Shown here one piece after another: positions 36,191-44,524 of a stretch of 64,000 bases of DNA (the stretch's first letter is position 1; the number at the start of each line of letters is the position of its first letter). Origin of the DNA: Rhodospirillaceae bacterium bin65 (GTDB lineage Bacteria > Pseudomonadota > Alphaproteobacteria > Bin65). Location of the stretch: contig MPMX01000019.1 of the NCBI GenBank assembly GCA_002238725.1, forward strand, positions 1 through 64,000, written 5' to 3'. The notes beneath the pieces are model-generated. The model did not search any database and was not told where the DNA came from. It saw only the letters and a program-made list of their open reading frames with translations. Position numbers and translations under genes: made by a program.

Positions 36191-37177
36191 TCAGGACCGC
36201 TCCACGTCGCGCCATGCGCCGCTTTCCGCGGCCGAGCCCGTCATCGCTTCCATCGCGGCGACGTTGGCGATCGCTTCTTCAGGCGTCACGGCGACCGTGC
36301 CTTCGCCGCGAACGGCTGCCGCGAACCGGGCCAGTTCTTCGGCGACCGTGTCGACCGGCTCGAGCGGGAACGCCGTCACGGCGCCATCCAGGGCAGCGTG
36401 GGTCAGCCGGGCGAAATCCTCGCTTGCGGTGTAGATCCCGTTCGTGGTGCAGACCCGCAGCCAGGCGTCGAGCGAGGTCGCGAACAGGCTGGTGAGGGTC
36501 GCCGTCAGCCCGGACTCGAACTCCAGCAGGGCGGTCGTGACATCGTCGATATCGACCGGCGCCGCCGCCCGGCGCGCCAGGCAGCTTACCCGGCGGACCG
36601 GGCCGAAGAGCCATTGCACGGTATCCACGATGTGCAGCCCCATCGACGCGAGCCCGCCGCCCGGCGCCTCTTCGCGCTGGGCGCGCCACATGTCCGGCCG
36701 GTAGCCGAGCGCGCTCGGGCTGGAAAAATGGCCTTCGAGATGCAGCACCGTCCCGAAGGCCCCCTCCTCAAGCAGGCTGCGCAGCCGCACCGCCGCGCCG
36801 CTGAGCCGCCGGTTGTGCCCGACGGTCAGCACGACGCCGGCGTCGCGGCAGGCCTCGGCCGCCGCCCGGCCGCTCGCCGCGGTAAGCGTGAACGGCTTTT
36901 CGACGAAGACATGCCTGCCGGCCCGCGCGGCGGCCACGACCTGTTCGGCGTGCAGCGAGTGCGGCGTGGCGATCAGCACGGCCTCGACCGCCGGATCGGC
37001 GAGCGCATCGGCGAATACCGGGCCGGCGGGGCAGCCGAAATCCTGCACGAATGCCTCGCGCTCCGCGGCCACGGGCGAGACGCCGGCGACAAGATCGAGT
37101 CCGGGAACGCTTCGGGCCGCCTGCGCCAGTTCCCGGCCCCACCAGCCCAACCCGATCACGGCAACCCCGATCGCCAC
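36191..37177 (-). CDS. Gfo/Idh/MocA family oxidoreductase
   Basis: A 328-residue NAD(P)-dependent oxidoreductase. The Rossmann start is GVAVIGLGWWGRELAQAA, the hinge motif is HVFVEKPFTL (EKP, about residue 93), and GGLASMGLHIVDTVQWLFG is the usual second-domain motif with conserved His. The start is GTG 37177 with AAGGAGG seven bases upstream. It is divergent from the importer 2 binding-protein gene across 233 bases containing operator copy 2, so shared control with the TetR regulon is likely. Family substrates range from sugars and inositols to cyclic amides. Confidence 0.92.
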   Translation of the reverse strand: MAIGVAVIGLGWWGRELAQAARSVPGLDLVAGVSPVAAEREAFVQDFGCPAGPVFADALADPAVEAVLIATPHSLHAEQVVAAARAGRHVFVEKPFTLTAASGRAAAEACRDAGVVLTVGHNRRLSGAAVRLRSLLEEGAFGTVLHLEGHFSSPSALGYRPDMWRAQREEAPGGGLASMGLHIVDTVQWLFGPVRRVSCLARRAAAPVDIDDVTTALLEFESGLTATLTSLFATSLDAWLRVCTTNGIYTASEDFARLTHAALDGAVTAFPLEPVDTVAEELARFAAAVRGEGTVAVTPEEAIANVAAMEAMTGSAAESGAWRDVERS

Positions 37178-37296
37178 GGCTCGCCTCCTTCGAACGATAA
37201 TTTCCGAACCCGCCGGCCGGTCGCAGGAGCATGCCGGTACGGGTCCGAATTTCTGCCGCCACCCTTATAGCAGCACCCGCGACCGGAAATTCTCAA

Positions 37297-37311
37297 AAAA
37301 GAACACTGTTC
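37297..37311. promoter_or_regulatory. Probable TetR operator, copy 2 (oxidoreductase/importer intergenic)
   Basis: AAAAGAACACTGTTC here is identical over 15 bases to the complement of the site at 29667-29681. The local inverted repeat extends to AGAACACTGTTCT with one central base. A TTGACC at 37316-37321 just downstream could be a -35 element for the rightward importer, and TATAAG-like sequence on the minus strand (37264-37269) could serve the leftward oxidoreductase, so a bound regulator would affect both. Confidence 0.72.
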
Positions 37312-37410
37312 TGTATTGACCCCGGACGCCGAACCCGGTGAACTGCGAACGGAACGCTGCGCGGCCGAAAACCGCATGACGGCCGGACCAGAAACGGGAG
37401 GATCCCACAT

Positions 37411-38589
37411 ATGAAGAAATTCGTTGGAGTATTGGCGGCTTCGGCGCTTGCTGCTGCCGCCTGGGCCGCGCCTGCGCAGGCGGCCGAGGTCAGGATCGGC
37501 TATTCGATCGCCAAGACCGGCCTGTTCGCGCCGGCCGCGCCGTCGCAGATCAATGCCTACAATCTGTGGGCGGAGCAGGTGAACGCCCGGGGCGGCCTCG
37601 ACCTCGGCGGCAAGGAAAGGCGCAAGGTCAAGCTGATCCAGTACGACGACCAGTCGAACCCCGGCAACGCCGTGAAGATCTACGAGAAGCTGATCACCCA
37701 GGACAAGGTGGACCTGCTGCTCTCGCCCTGGGGCACGCCGCATCATTTCGCCATCGCGTCGGTGCTCGAGCGGCACAAGTTCCCGATGATCGGCAGCACC
37801 GCCTCGTCGGTGCAGCTGCGCAACATGAAGCCGGGCAACATCTGGTTCACGACCGCGGCGGTGGCGGACAAGCTGGCGACCGCGATGGTCGGGCTGCTCC
37901 AAACGGCCGGCGTCAAGTCCGTAGCCGTCCTGACCAACCAGCTGCCGTTCGGCCAGGAGAACAAGAAATTCCTGATGCCGGCCCTGAAGGCCGCCGGGAT
38001 CGAGGTTCTCGTCGATGCCGACTATCCGCCCAACATCAAGGACATGACGGCGATCCTGGTGAAGGTGAAGGCGGCGAAGCCGGACGGCGTGATCGGGCTG
38101 GCCTATCCGGGCGACTCCATCCTCTACATCAACAAGGCGCGCGAAATCGGGATCGCCGCGAAATTCCAGTATCTGCTGGTCGGGCCGGCCATCGGCTTCT
38201 TCCGCGGCATGTTCAAGGGCGCGGCCGACGGCATCGTCACCCTCGGCCACTGGTCGCCGCACGGCGACAACGCCCGCTCCAAGGCCTTCTATGCCGCCTA
38301 CAAGAAGAAGTTCAAGCAGGAGCCGGACTATCTCGATTCGGTCGAAGCCTGGGTTTCTGTCGAAATCCTCGAGCAGGCGGTCGCCAAGGCCGGCCTGGAC
38401 AAGGACAAGCTGCGCCAGGCGATTTCGACCGGCACCTTCGACACCATCATCGGCAAGGTCCGCTTCGACGGCGTCCAGAATGCGGTGACGCCGACGGGCT
38501 TCCTGCAGATCCAGAAGGGCGAGTTGCACGTCGTCTGGCCGAAGGACCGCCAGACCGCGCCGCTCGCGCCGAAGACCGGTTGGAAATAA
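37411..38589 (+). CDS. Liv-type ABC transporter substrate-binding protein, importer 2
   Basis: A 392-residue periplasmic binding protein of the type 1 fold. The signal peptide spans about residues 1-24 and ends AAPAQA, followed by AEVRIGYSIAKTGLFAPAAPSQINAYNLWAEQVNARGG. The start ATG 37411 follows ACGGGAGGATC. Lobe motifs such as KVDLLLSPWGTPHHFAIASVLERHKFPMIG are present. It heads a five-gene importer operon placed under the same putative operator as the NicX-like operon, so its ligand may be the aromatic or amide substrate of that pathway rather than an amino acid. Confidence 0.93.
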   Translation: MKKFVGVLAASALAAAAWAAPAQAAEVRIGYSIAKTGLFAPAAPSQINAYNLWAEQVNARGGLDLGGKERRKVKLIQYDDQSNPGNAVKIYEKLITQDKVDLLLSPWGTPHHFAIASVLERHKFPMIGSTASSVQLRNMKPGNIWFTTAAVADKLATAMVGLLQTAGVKSVAVLTNQLPFGQENKKFLMPALKAAGIEVLVDADYPPNIKDMTAILVKVKAAKPDGVIGLAYPGDSILYINKAREIGIAAKFQYLLVGPAIGFFRGMFKGAADGIVTLGHWSPHGDNARSKAFYAAYKKKFKQEPDYLDSVEAWVSVEILEQAVAKAGLDKDKLRQAISTGTFDTIIGKVRFDGVQNAVTPTGFLQIQKGELHVVWPKDRQTAPLAPKTGWK

Positions 38590-38618
38590 AGCCCGCACAG
38601 GTCAAACTGAGCCTTGTT

Positions 38619-38640
38619 GGAGCGGCCTTCGAGCCGCTCC
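38619..38640 (+). promoter_or_regulatory. Stem-loop between binding-protein gene and livH, importer 2
   Basis: A perfect 8-bp inverted repeat GGAGCGGC/GCCGCTCC with a 6-base loop CTTCGA lies in the 83-base gap. There is no T run after it. It occupies the same position as hairpins in importers 1 and 3 and probably limits 3' decay of the binding-protein message or partly attenuates the downstream genes. Confidence 0.55.
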
Positions 38641-38672
38641 CACTTTCTGGGACCCGGACCGGATAGCGGATC

Positions 38673-39545
38673 GTGGAATTTCTCCTGTCGGGGCAGTTGC
38701 TGGTGGCGGCCCTGATTATCGGCTCGATCTACGGGCTGGTCGCGCTCGGCCTGAACCTGATCTACGGCACCATGCGCCTGCTCAACATCGCGCATGGCGA
38801 TCTGGTCATGATCGGGGCCTATACCGGATACTGGCTGTTTACCTTGGCGGCGATCTCGCCGGTGCTCGCCATGCTGGCCGCCGGGGCGCTCGCCGGCCTG
38901 ACCGGGGCGGCGCTCTATTTCGGGCTGTTCCGGCGGCAGCTCACCGGCAGCCAGCCGATAGAACGGATCGAAGCAAACTCGCTGCTGATCTTCTTCGGCA
39001 TCTCGATCATCATCCAGAACCTGACGGCGCTCGCCTTCACCGCCAGCCCGCGGACCTACCAGGCGCTCGATACCCTCGTCCGCATCGGTGAGGTCAGCAT
39101 CGCGCAAAGCCGGCTCGTGGCGCTGGCGGTGTGCCTCGGCCTGTCCGCCGCGATCGTGCTGTTCCTGCGCTTCAGCGCGCTCGGCCTGTCGATCCGGGCG
39201 CTGATCCAGCACCGGACGGCGAGCCGGATCGTCGGCATCGACGTCGACCGGGTCCAGGCTTTCCCCTTCGTTCTCGGCCTTGCCGGCACCCTGATCGGTG
39301 TCACCGAACAGATTTCGCCTTTCATGGGCTTCCCCTTCACCATCGTCGCCTTCGTCGTGATCATCCTGGGCGGGCTGGGAAACCTCGCCGGCGGTATCGC
39401 GGCCGGTATGGTGCTCGGATTGATCGAGACCTATGGCGTCGCCCTCACTTCGGCGAACCTGCGCTCGGTGCTGATCTACGGCGTCTTCATTCTCGTCCTG
39501 ATCCTGCGGCCCGAAGGCCTGCTGCAACGGCGCCGCCTGACATGA
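38673..39545 (+). CDS. livH: Liv-type ABC transporter permease (LivH), importer 2
   Basis: A 290-residue inner-membrane permease with eight or so hydrophobic segments. The conserved LivH opening is GSIYGLVALGLNLIYGTMRLLNIAHGDLVMIG, and the coupling loop is RALIQHRTASRIVGIDVDRV. Start is GTG 38673. Its stop codon overlaps the ATG of livM (ATGA), showing translational coupling within the importer 2 operon. Confidence 0.94.
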   Translation: MEFLLSGQLLVAALIIGSIYGLVALGLNLIYGTMRLLNIAHGDLVMIGAYTGYWLFTLAAISPVLAMLAAGALAGLTGAALYFGLFRRQLTGSQPIERIEANSLLIFFGISIIIQNLTALAFTASPRTYQALDTLVRIGEVSIAQSRLVALAVCLGLSAAIVLFLRFSALGLSIRALIQHRTASRIVGIDVDRVQAFPFVLGLAGTLIGVTEQISPFMGFPFTIVAFVVIILGGLGNLAGGIAAGMVLGLIETYGVALTSANLRSVLIYGVFILVLILRPEGLLQRRRLT

Positions 39546-40471
39546 GGCTGCCGGCGCCGCGCGAAACCGTTCCGCTGCTGCTGGTCGCTGCGATCGCTGC
39601 GATCCTGCCCGTGTTCGGCAGCGACTATTACCTCGGCGTCGGTTTCGCCCTGTTCGGCTGGATTGCCCTCGTGCAGAGCTGGACAATCGTCTCGGGGCTG
39701 GCCGGCTATATCTCCCTCGGCCATGTCGTGTTCGCCGGGATCGGCGGCTATGTCCTGGTGCTGACCTGGGGCGCTGTGCCGGTCTGGGCGGGGGCCGTGC
39801 TGGGCGCCTTGGCGGCCGGCCTGTTCGCGCTGCTGGTCGGCCTGCCGGTGCTCCGGGTGCGCGGACCCTATTTCGTCATCCTGACTTTCGGCCTCGCGGA
39901 ATTCGCCAAATATGTCGTCATCAATATCGAGAACGCGCTGGGAAAATTCGGCCGGCTGATCCTGGGCGGGCCGCAGGTCGAAACCCTGTACTGGGCGATG
40001 GCAGCGGCCGCCCTCGCCGGAACGCTGGCCGTGATCGCCACCCGGCGCGTGCGCCTCGGCGCCGGGCTGGCGGCGGTCCGCGAGGACGAACTGGCGGCGG
40101 AAACCATCGGCGTCCCCACGGTGCGCTTCAAGCTGTTCGCCTTCGCCCTTTCCGCCCTGCTGCCCGGTTTCGTCGGCGCCCTGTTCGTGCTGCGCACCGG
40201 CTATTTCGAGCCCGCGCAGGCGTTCGACCCGGTGATCTCCTTCACCATCGTCACCATGGCGATCATCGGCGGCAGCGAGGATGCGCGCGGCCCGGTCCTG
40301 GGCGCCCTGTTCCTGGTCGTCCTGTCGGAGTTGCTGTGGGCGAGCTTCCCGCAGGTCTACATGATAATTCTCGGCGCATTGCTGATCGGCTTCGTGCTGT
40401 TCGCGCCCAACGGCGTTGCCGGCCTGCTGGATCGCCTCCGGTCAACCGGCGGCGCCCGGGCGGCGACATAG
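39542..40471 (+). CDS. livM: Liv-type ABC transporter permease (LivM), importer 2
   Basis: A 309-residue inner-membrane permease. LivM features are WTIVSGLAGYISLGHVVFAGIGGYV (about residues 45-70) and the coupling loop GLAAVREDELAAETIGVPTVRFKL (about 178-200). The start at 39542 overlaps the livH stop by four bases; frames starting further upstream lie in livH. It is followed by livG after 4 bases. Confidence 0.94.
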   Translation: MRLPAPRETVPLLLVAAIAAILPVFGSDYYLGVGFALFGWIALVQSWTIVSGLAGYISLGHVVFAGIGGYVLVLTWGAVPVWAGAVLGALAAGLFALLVGLPVLRVRGPYFVILTFGLAEFAKYVVINIENALGKFGRLILGGPQVETLYWAMAAAALAGTLAVIATRRVRLGAGLAAVREDELAAETIGVPTVRFKLFAFALSALLPGFVGALFVLRTGYFEPAQAFDPVISFTIVTMAIIGGSEDARGPVLGALFLVVLSELLWASFPQVYMIILGALLIGFVLFAPNGVAGLLDRLRSTGGARAAT

Positions 40472-40475
40472 CGCC

Positions 40476-41192
40476 ATGCTGACGGTCGACCGGATCGGCA
40501 AGTCCTTCGGCGGCGTCCGCGCGCTGCACGACATCTCCTTCACCGTTCCCGAAGGCAGCATCTACGGCATCATGGGGGCGAACGGCGCCGGCAAGACGAC
40601 CCTGTTCGCAACCATCGCGGGCAATCTGGCGCCGAGCGCCGGCGAGGTGCGGTTGCGCGACCTGCGGTTGACCGGGCTGCCGCCGCACCGGATTGCCGGC
40701 GCCGGCGTGGCCCGCACCTTCCAGATCGTCCGGCCGTTCCGCGGCCTTTCCGTTCGCGAGAATGTGGCGACGGGCCTGCGCTTCGGCGCACGCAACCGGG
40801 CCGGCGCCGCTGCCCTGGACGCGGCCGGCATTCTCGGGCTGACCGGCCTGGCGCCTGTGGCGGACCGGCCGGCCGGCGCCCTGACGCTGGCGCAGCAGAA
40901 GCGCCTGGAAGTAGCGCGGGCCTTGGCGACCGGGCCGCAATTGCTGCTGCTCGACGAAGTCATGGCCGGCCTGACGCCCGCCGAGGTGCAGCAAATGATC
41001 GCCATGGTCAGGAGCATCCGCTCCGACATGGGCGTCACGGTGATGATCATCGAGCATGTGATGGGCGCATTGATGGCGCTGTCCGACCATGTCGTCGTGC
41101 TCGATCACGGCGAGACGATCGCCGCCGGGCCGCCGGAGGACGTCGCCGACGATCCGGCGGTCCAGACCGCCTATCTGGGGCGTCGGCGATGA
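40476..41192 (+). CDS. livG: Liv-type ABC transporter ATP-binding protein (LivG), importer 2
   Basis: A 238-residue ABC ATPase. Walker A GANGAGKTT near residue 35, signature region LTLAQQKRLEVAR (a LivG-style degenerate signature lacking the full LSGGQ), and Walker B LLLLDEVMAGLTP. The D of the Walker B is followed by Glu as expected. The start at 40476 (MLTVDRIGKSFGG) is chosen over 40416. The stop overlaps the livF start as ATGA. Confidence 0.93.
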   Translation: MLTVDRIGKSFGGVRALHDISFTVPEGSIYGIMGANGAGKTTLFATIAGNLAPSAGEVRLRDLRLTGLPPHRIAGAGVARTFQIVRPFRGLSVRENVATGLRFGARNRAGAAALDAAGILGLTGLAPVADRPAGALTLAQQKRLEVARALATGPQLLLLDEVMAGLTPAEVQQMIAMVRSIRSDMGVTVMIIEHVMGALMALSDHVVVLDHGETIAAGPPEDVADDPAVQTAYLGRRR

Positions 41193-41908
41193 ACGATGGC
41201 GCGCTGCTCGATGTCCGGGGGCTTGCCGGCGGCTACGGCCCGGTCAAGGTGCTGCACGGCATCGATTTTTCCTTGCCGGGCGGAAGGATCACCGCGCTGG
41301 TCGGCGGCAACGGCGCCGGCAAGACGACGGCCATGGCGATGCTGGCGGGATTGCTGGAACCGGATTCGGGAACGATCCGCTACGGGGGCAGCGCGGTCGA
41401 AGGCTGGGGCTCGGCCCGGCGTGTCGCCGCCGGCATCGTCCTGGTGCCGGAGGGACGTCTGGTCTTCCCCGATATGACGGTGGAGGAAAACCTCCGCCTC
41501 GGCGCGATCAACCGGCAGGCGCGCCGGCATACGGCGGACGGCATGGAGCAGGTCTACGCGCAGTTCCCGCGGCTGGGCGAGCGCCGGCGGCAGAGCGCGG
41601 GCACGCTCTCCGGCGGCGAGCAGCAGATGCTTGCGCTGGGCCGGGGCCTGATGTCCCGGCCCCGGATACTCCTGCTCGACGAACCGAGTCTGGGACTGGC
41701 GCCGATGATGGTCGATCTGATTTTCGAGGCCATCGGGGCGCTGGCGGCAGGCGGCATGACCATCCTGCTGTCGGAACAGAATGTCGGCCTTTCGCTGGAA
41801 CTGGCCGACCGGGCCTATGTGTTGGAAAACGGCGCAATCGCGCTCTCCGGTTCCGGCCGGGATCTGCTCGGCAATGCCGAGGTCCGGCGGGCCTATCTGG
41901 GGCTGTGA
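41189..41908 (+). CDS. livF: Liv-type ABC transporter ATP-binding protein (LivF), importer 2
   Basis: A 239-residue ABC ATPase with Walker A GGNGAGKTT, signature LSGGEQQMLALGR, Walker B ILLLDEPSLGLAP and a C-terminal REEVRRAYLGL-like ending (AEVRRAYLGL). It is translationally coupled to livG and is the last gene of the importer 2 operon; the next gene is convergent, 16 bases away. Confidence 0.95.
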   Translation: MNDGALLDVRGLAGGYGPVKVLHGIDFSLPGGRITALVGGNGAGKTTAMAMLAGLLEPDSGTIRYGGSAVEGWGSARRVAAGIVLVPEGRLVFPDMTVEENLRLGAINRQARRHTADGMEQVYAQFPRLGERRRQSAGTLSGGEQQMLALGRGLMSRPRILLLDEPSLGLAPMMVDLIFEAIGALAAGGMTILLSEQNVGLSLELADRAYVLENGAIALSGSGRDLLGNAEVRRAYLGL

Positions 41909-41924
41909 CCGGCCGGCGGCAGGG

Positions 41925-42812
41925 TCAGCGGCCGGACAGGAAGTCCAGGATTTCCCGCGCCGTCTCCTCCGGCGCTTCCTCGGCCAGGAAATGGCCGCAG
42001 TCCAGCGCCCGGCCCCGCACGTCCTCGGCCCGCTCCCGCCAGCTGTCCAGCATGTTCAGCGCCGTGCCGGTCTGCCAGCCGGGGCGCCGCGCCATGTCGC
42101 CGGCCCACAGCACCAGCATCGGACAGGCGATTTTCCGGCCCCGGTCCGCCTCGTCATGGACGAGGTCGAGTGCGATGGCGCGATAGTCCATGCAGGTCGA
42201 GCGGATCGTCTCGGGATCGCTGAAGCAGCGCAGATATTCGGCGTAGGCTTCGTCGGTAATCGCGCCGTCGACCGCCGTCCACTGCCCGAGCAGGAAATCC
42301 AGGTAGAATTTGGCGCTGTTGCCGATCAGTGTTTCCGGGAACGGCGACGGCTGGCGCATCAGGTGCCAGTGGAACCACGAATAGGCCAGATCCCGGTCCA
42401 TATTGTCGAAGGCCGCCTGGGACGCCACCACATCGAGCGACGTGAAGCTGCGGACGCGCTCGGGATGGTCGAGCGCCAGGCGATGGCCGACCCGGGCGCC
42501 CCGGTCGTGGCCGACGACGTGGAAACGCTCGAACCCCAGCGCCGCCATGACCTCGACCTGATCCTGCGCAGAGGCGCGTTTGCAGTGGTCGGCCTGATCG
42601 TCGGAGGCCGGCTTGCCGCTGTCGCCGTAGCCGCGCAGGTCGGGCGCCACGACGGTGTAATGCTCGGCGAACCGCGGCGCCACCTTGTGCCACATCGCAT
42701 GGGTCTGGGGGTATCCGTGAAGCAAGAGCAGCGGCGGGCCCGCGCCGCCATGCATCAGCTCGATGCCGACGGACGAAACCTCGATCCGGGTCCGGGTGAA
42801 ACCTTCGAACAT
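41925..42812 (-). CDS. Haloacetate dehalogenase-like alpha/beta hydrolase
   Basis: A 295-residue alpha/beta hydrolase closely patterned on fluoroacetate/haloacetate dehalogenases. LLLLHGYPQTHAMWHKVAP is the oxyanion region; the nucleophile elbow is VVGHDRGARVGHRLALDHPERV, with aspartate (about residue 109) as nucleophile and the two arginines that bind carboxylate in that family; YSWFHWHLMRQP matches the halide-pocket His/Trp region; the catalytic histidine is in DCGHFLAEEAP. Asp as nucleophile excludes an ordinary serine esterase. Epoxide hydrolase is the main alternative. The gene is convergent with importer 2. Confidence 0.85.
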   Translation of the reverse strand: MFEGFTRTRIEVSSVGIELMHGGAGPPLLLLHGYPQTHAMWHKVAPRFAEHYTVVAPDLRGYGDSGKPASDDQADHCKRASAQDQVEVMAALGFERFHVVGHDRGARVGHRLALDHPERVRSFTSLDVVASQAAFDNMDRDLAYSWFHWHLMRQPSPFPETLIGNSAKFYLDFLLGQWTAVDGAITDEAYAEYLRCFSDPETIRSTCMDYRAIALDLVHDEADRGRKIACPMLVLWAGDMARRPGWQTGTALNMLDSWRERAEDVRGRALDCGHFLAEEAPEETAREILDFLSGR

Positions 42813-43191
42813 GGGAGATTCGTTCTTTGCCGATGGAAGACGGTGACCGGAGAATATGCGGGTTTTCGGGGGAACTGCGAGTCTCTATTCGCCTCCGGGC
42901 CGGGCCGCCGCGGCGGCCGTTCGCAGTACGGCGCGACGTTGAGAGGCGGCCCGACCTGTCCTATGACGAACCGTGCCGGCGACAATGGATTTGCGGAAGG
43001 GTGAGGGGGTTTTCTTGACCAGATCGAAGCAGCGGCGTGGCCAAATCGCCGGGCGGATCGCCGCAAGCCTCGCCCGGTCTCCGGCCGACCCTGGCGACGC
43101 TAGACCGCCGGATGTCCGAGGCAGCCGCCGAAATTGGAATTACCGTTATCGACGCCCAAGCCTGAAGGGGTTCGCGAACTGCCCGGCCGGG
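42813..43191. other. Intergenic region, no gene recognised
   Basis: These 379 bases lie between two minus-strand genes, upstream of the dehalogenase-like gene. I see only a perfect 16-base GC palindrome GGCCGCCGCGGCGGCC (42903-42918) that could form a hairpin. Short frames here are arginine-rich and lack similarity. Confidence 0.45.
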
Positions 43192-44400
43192 CTACTCCGC
43201 CGGCGCGACGGCGCCCAGTTCCGCGCCGGAGCGTGACGGCAGAAGCAAGGCGGCAGCGATGACGACTGCGGCGGCCCCGGCGACGATCAGCATGACGGTT
43301 TCGAAGGAGCCGTCGTTCGCCAGCACCCAGCGGGCGGCCATGATCGCCAGCGCTCCGACTCCGAGATTGAGCAGGAATTTGACCGACAGCACCTTGGTGC
43401 GCCACTGGTCCGGGACATAGCGGGCAAGCACGGCGTCGGTAATCGGGATCTGGCCGAACACGAAGGCCATGGCGAGCAGCGTGGCGGCGAACAATGCGTA
43501 ATCGGTCTGCAGCGCCATGACGGCGAGGAACAGCGGCTGGGCCAGCGCGACGGCCACCAGCACCGGCTTGATGCGGTGCCGGTCGATGAGCCGGCCGACG
43601 GCGAGCTGCGAAAAGGCGGCCGCGGCGTAGACGATTGCGGCGAGGGCGCCGGTCAGCGCGATATCGTCCGTAATGCCGGTCATGCGCACGTCGAACAGGC
43701 GCGGCACCAGGAAGGTCATGGCGCCGAACACGAAGCCGCCGGCCCCGGTGACCAGGGCGAGCGCCACCAGCGCCCGCTGCCAGCCCGCGGCGAAGGAGAC
43801 ATGGGCGCGCTCCTGCGGCGTGCCGGGCGCCGGGTCGGCCCGGCCTGAGCGGATCATGCCGACATAGGCGAGGCCGAGGGCGACAGACATGACGCCCGGC
43901 ACATAGAAGGCGGCGCGCCAGTCGATGAAGGACAGGATCAGCCCGGTCAGCAGGGGCGCGCCGGCCACGCCCATATTGCCCCACACGCCGTTGACGCCGA
44001 GACGCCAGCCGACATTGCCGCCGCCCTGGATGACCATGGAAATGCCGACCGGATGATAGATGGCGGCGAAGACGCCGATGACCGCCAGCCCGATGCCGAT
44101 CTGAAGCGGAGATTGCGCCAGGCCGGTTGCCAGGGAGGACAGGCCGATGCCGATGAAGAACACCGCCATCATGGTGTTGCGGCGCCATTTGTCGGCCAGA
44201 TGCGCGGCCAGCGGGGCGCAGGCGGCGAACAGCACCATCGCCGGGATGCCGTAGGGCAGCATTTCCGCGTAGGCGCCGTTCTCCGCCAGGCCGAACGCCA
44301 GCCCCGCGCTGAACGCCGCCTTGGCGAAGATCAGCATGAACAGGTGGTCGGCGAAATGGCCGACATTGAGGAACAGGAAATGGCTTCGGTTGGCGGTCAT
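43192..44400 (-). CDS. MFS transporter (fosmidomycin-resistance-like group)
   Basis: A 402-residue major facilitator with 12 predicted membrane helices. Family features include FLNVGHFADHLFMLIFAKAAF at the N terminus, LADKWRRNTMM in the loop 2-3 position and AIYHPVGISMV in helix 5, which resemble the FSR/YfkF-type efflux subgroup. Substrate unknown. A palindrome TTGTCATTGACAA 55-67 bases upstream of the start is a candidate operator. No regulator gene is adjacent. Confidence 0.87.
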   Translation of the reverse strand: MTANRSHFLFLNVGHFADHLFMLIFAKAAFSAGLAFGLAENGAYAEMLPYGIPAMVLFAACAPLAAHLADKWRRNTMMAVFFIGIGLSSLATGLAQSPLQIGIGLAVIGVFAAIYHPVGISMVIQGGGNVGWRLGVNGVWGNMGVAGAPLLTGLILSFIDWRAAFYVPGVMSVALGLAYVGMIRSGRADPAPGTPQERAHVSFAAGWQRALVALALVTGAGGFVFGAMTFLVPRLFDVRMTGITDDIALTGALAAIVYAAAAFSQLAVGRLIDRHRIKPVLVAVALAQPLFLAVMALQTDYALFAATLLAMAFVFGQIPITDAVLARYVPDQWRTKVLSVKFLLNLGVGALAIMAARWVLANDGSFETVMLIVAGAAAVVIAAALLLPSRSGAELGAVAPAE

Positions 44401-44454
44401 GCGCGCGGGCTTCAGCGGGGCGGGCCGGCCGCAAGATAGGGGCGCATTCCGCCA

Positions 44455-44467
44455 TTGTCATTGACAA
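44455..44467. promoter_or_regulatory. Palindrome upstream of MFS transporter
   Basis: TTGTCATTGACAA has perfect 6-base arms around one central base and is AT-richer than its surroundings. It lies in the 124-base divergent gap between the MFS gene (ATG 44400, leftward) and cutA (ATG 44525, rightward). A dimeric helix-turn-helix repressor site is plausible; nothing in the window identifies the protein. Confidence 0.4.
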
Positions 44468-44524
44468 CATGCCGGCCGCGAACCCCCAATGCGCAGGCGA
44501 ATAGGCCGGGAGTGGGGGCGCACA

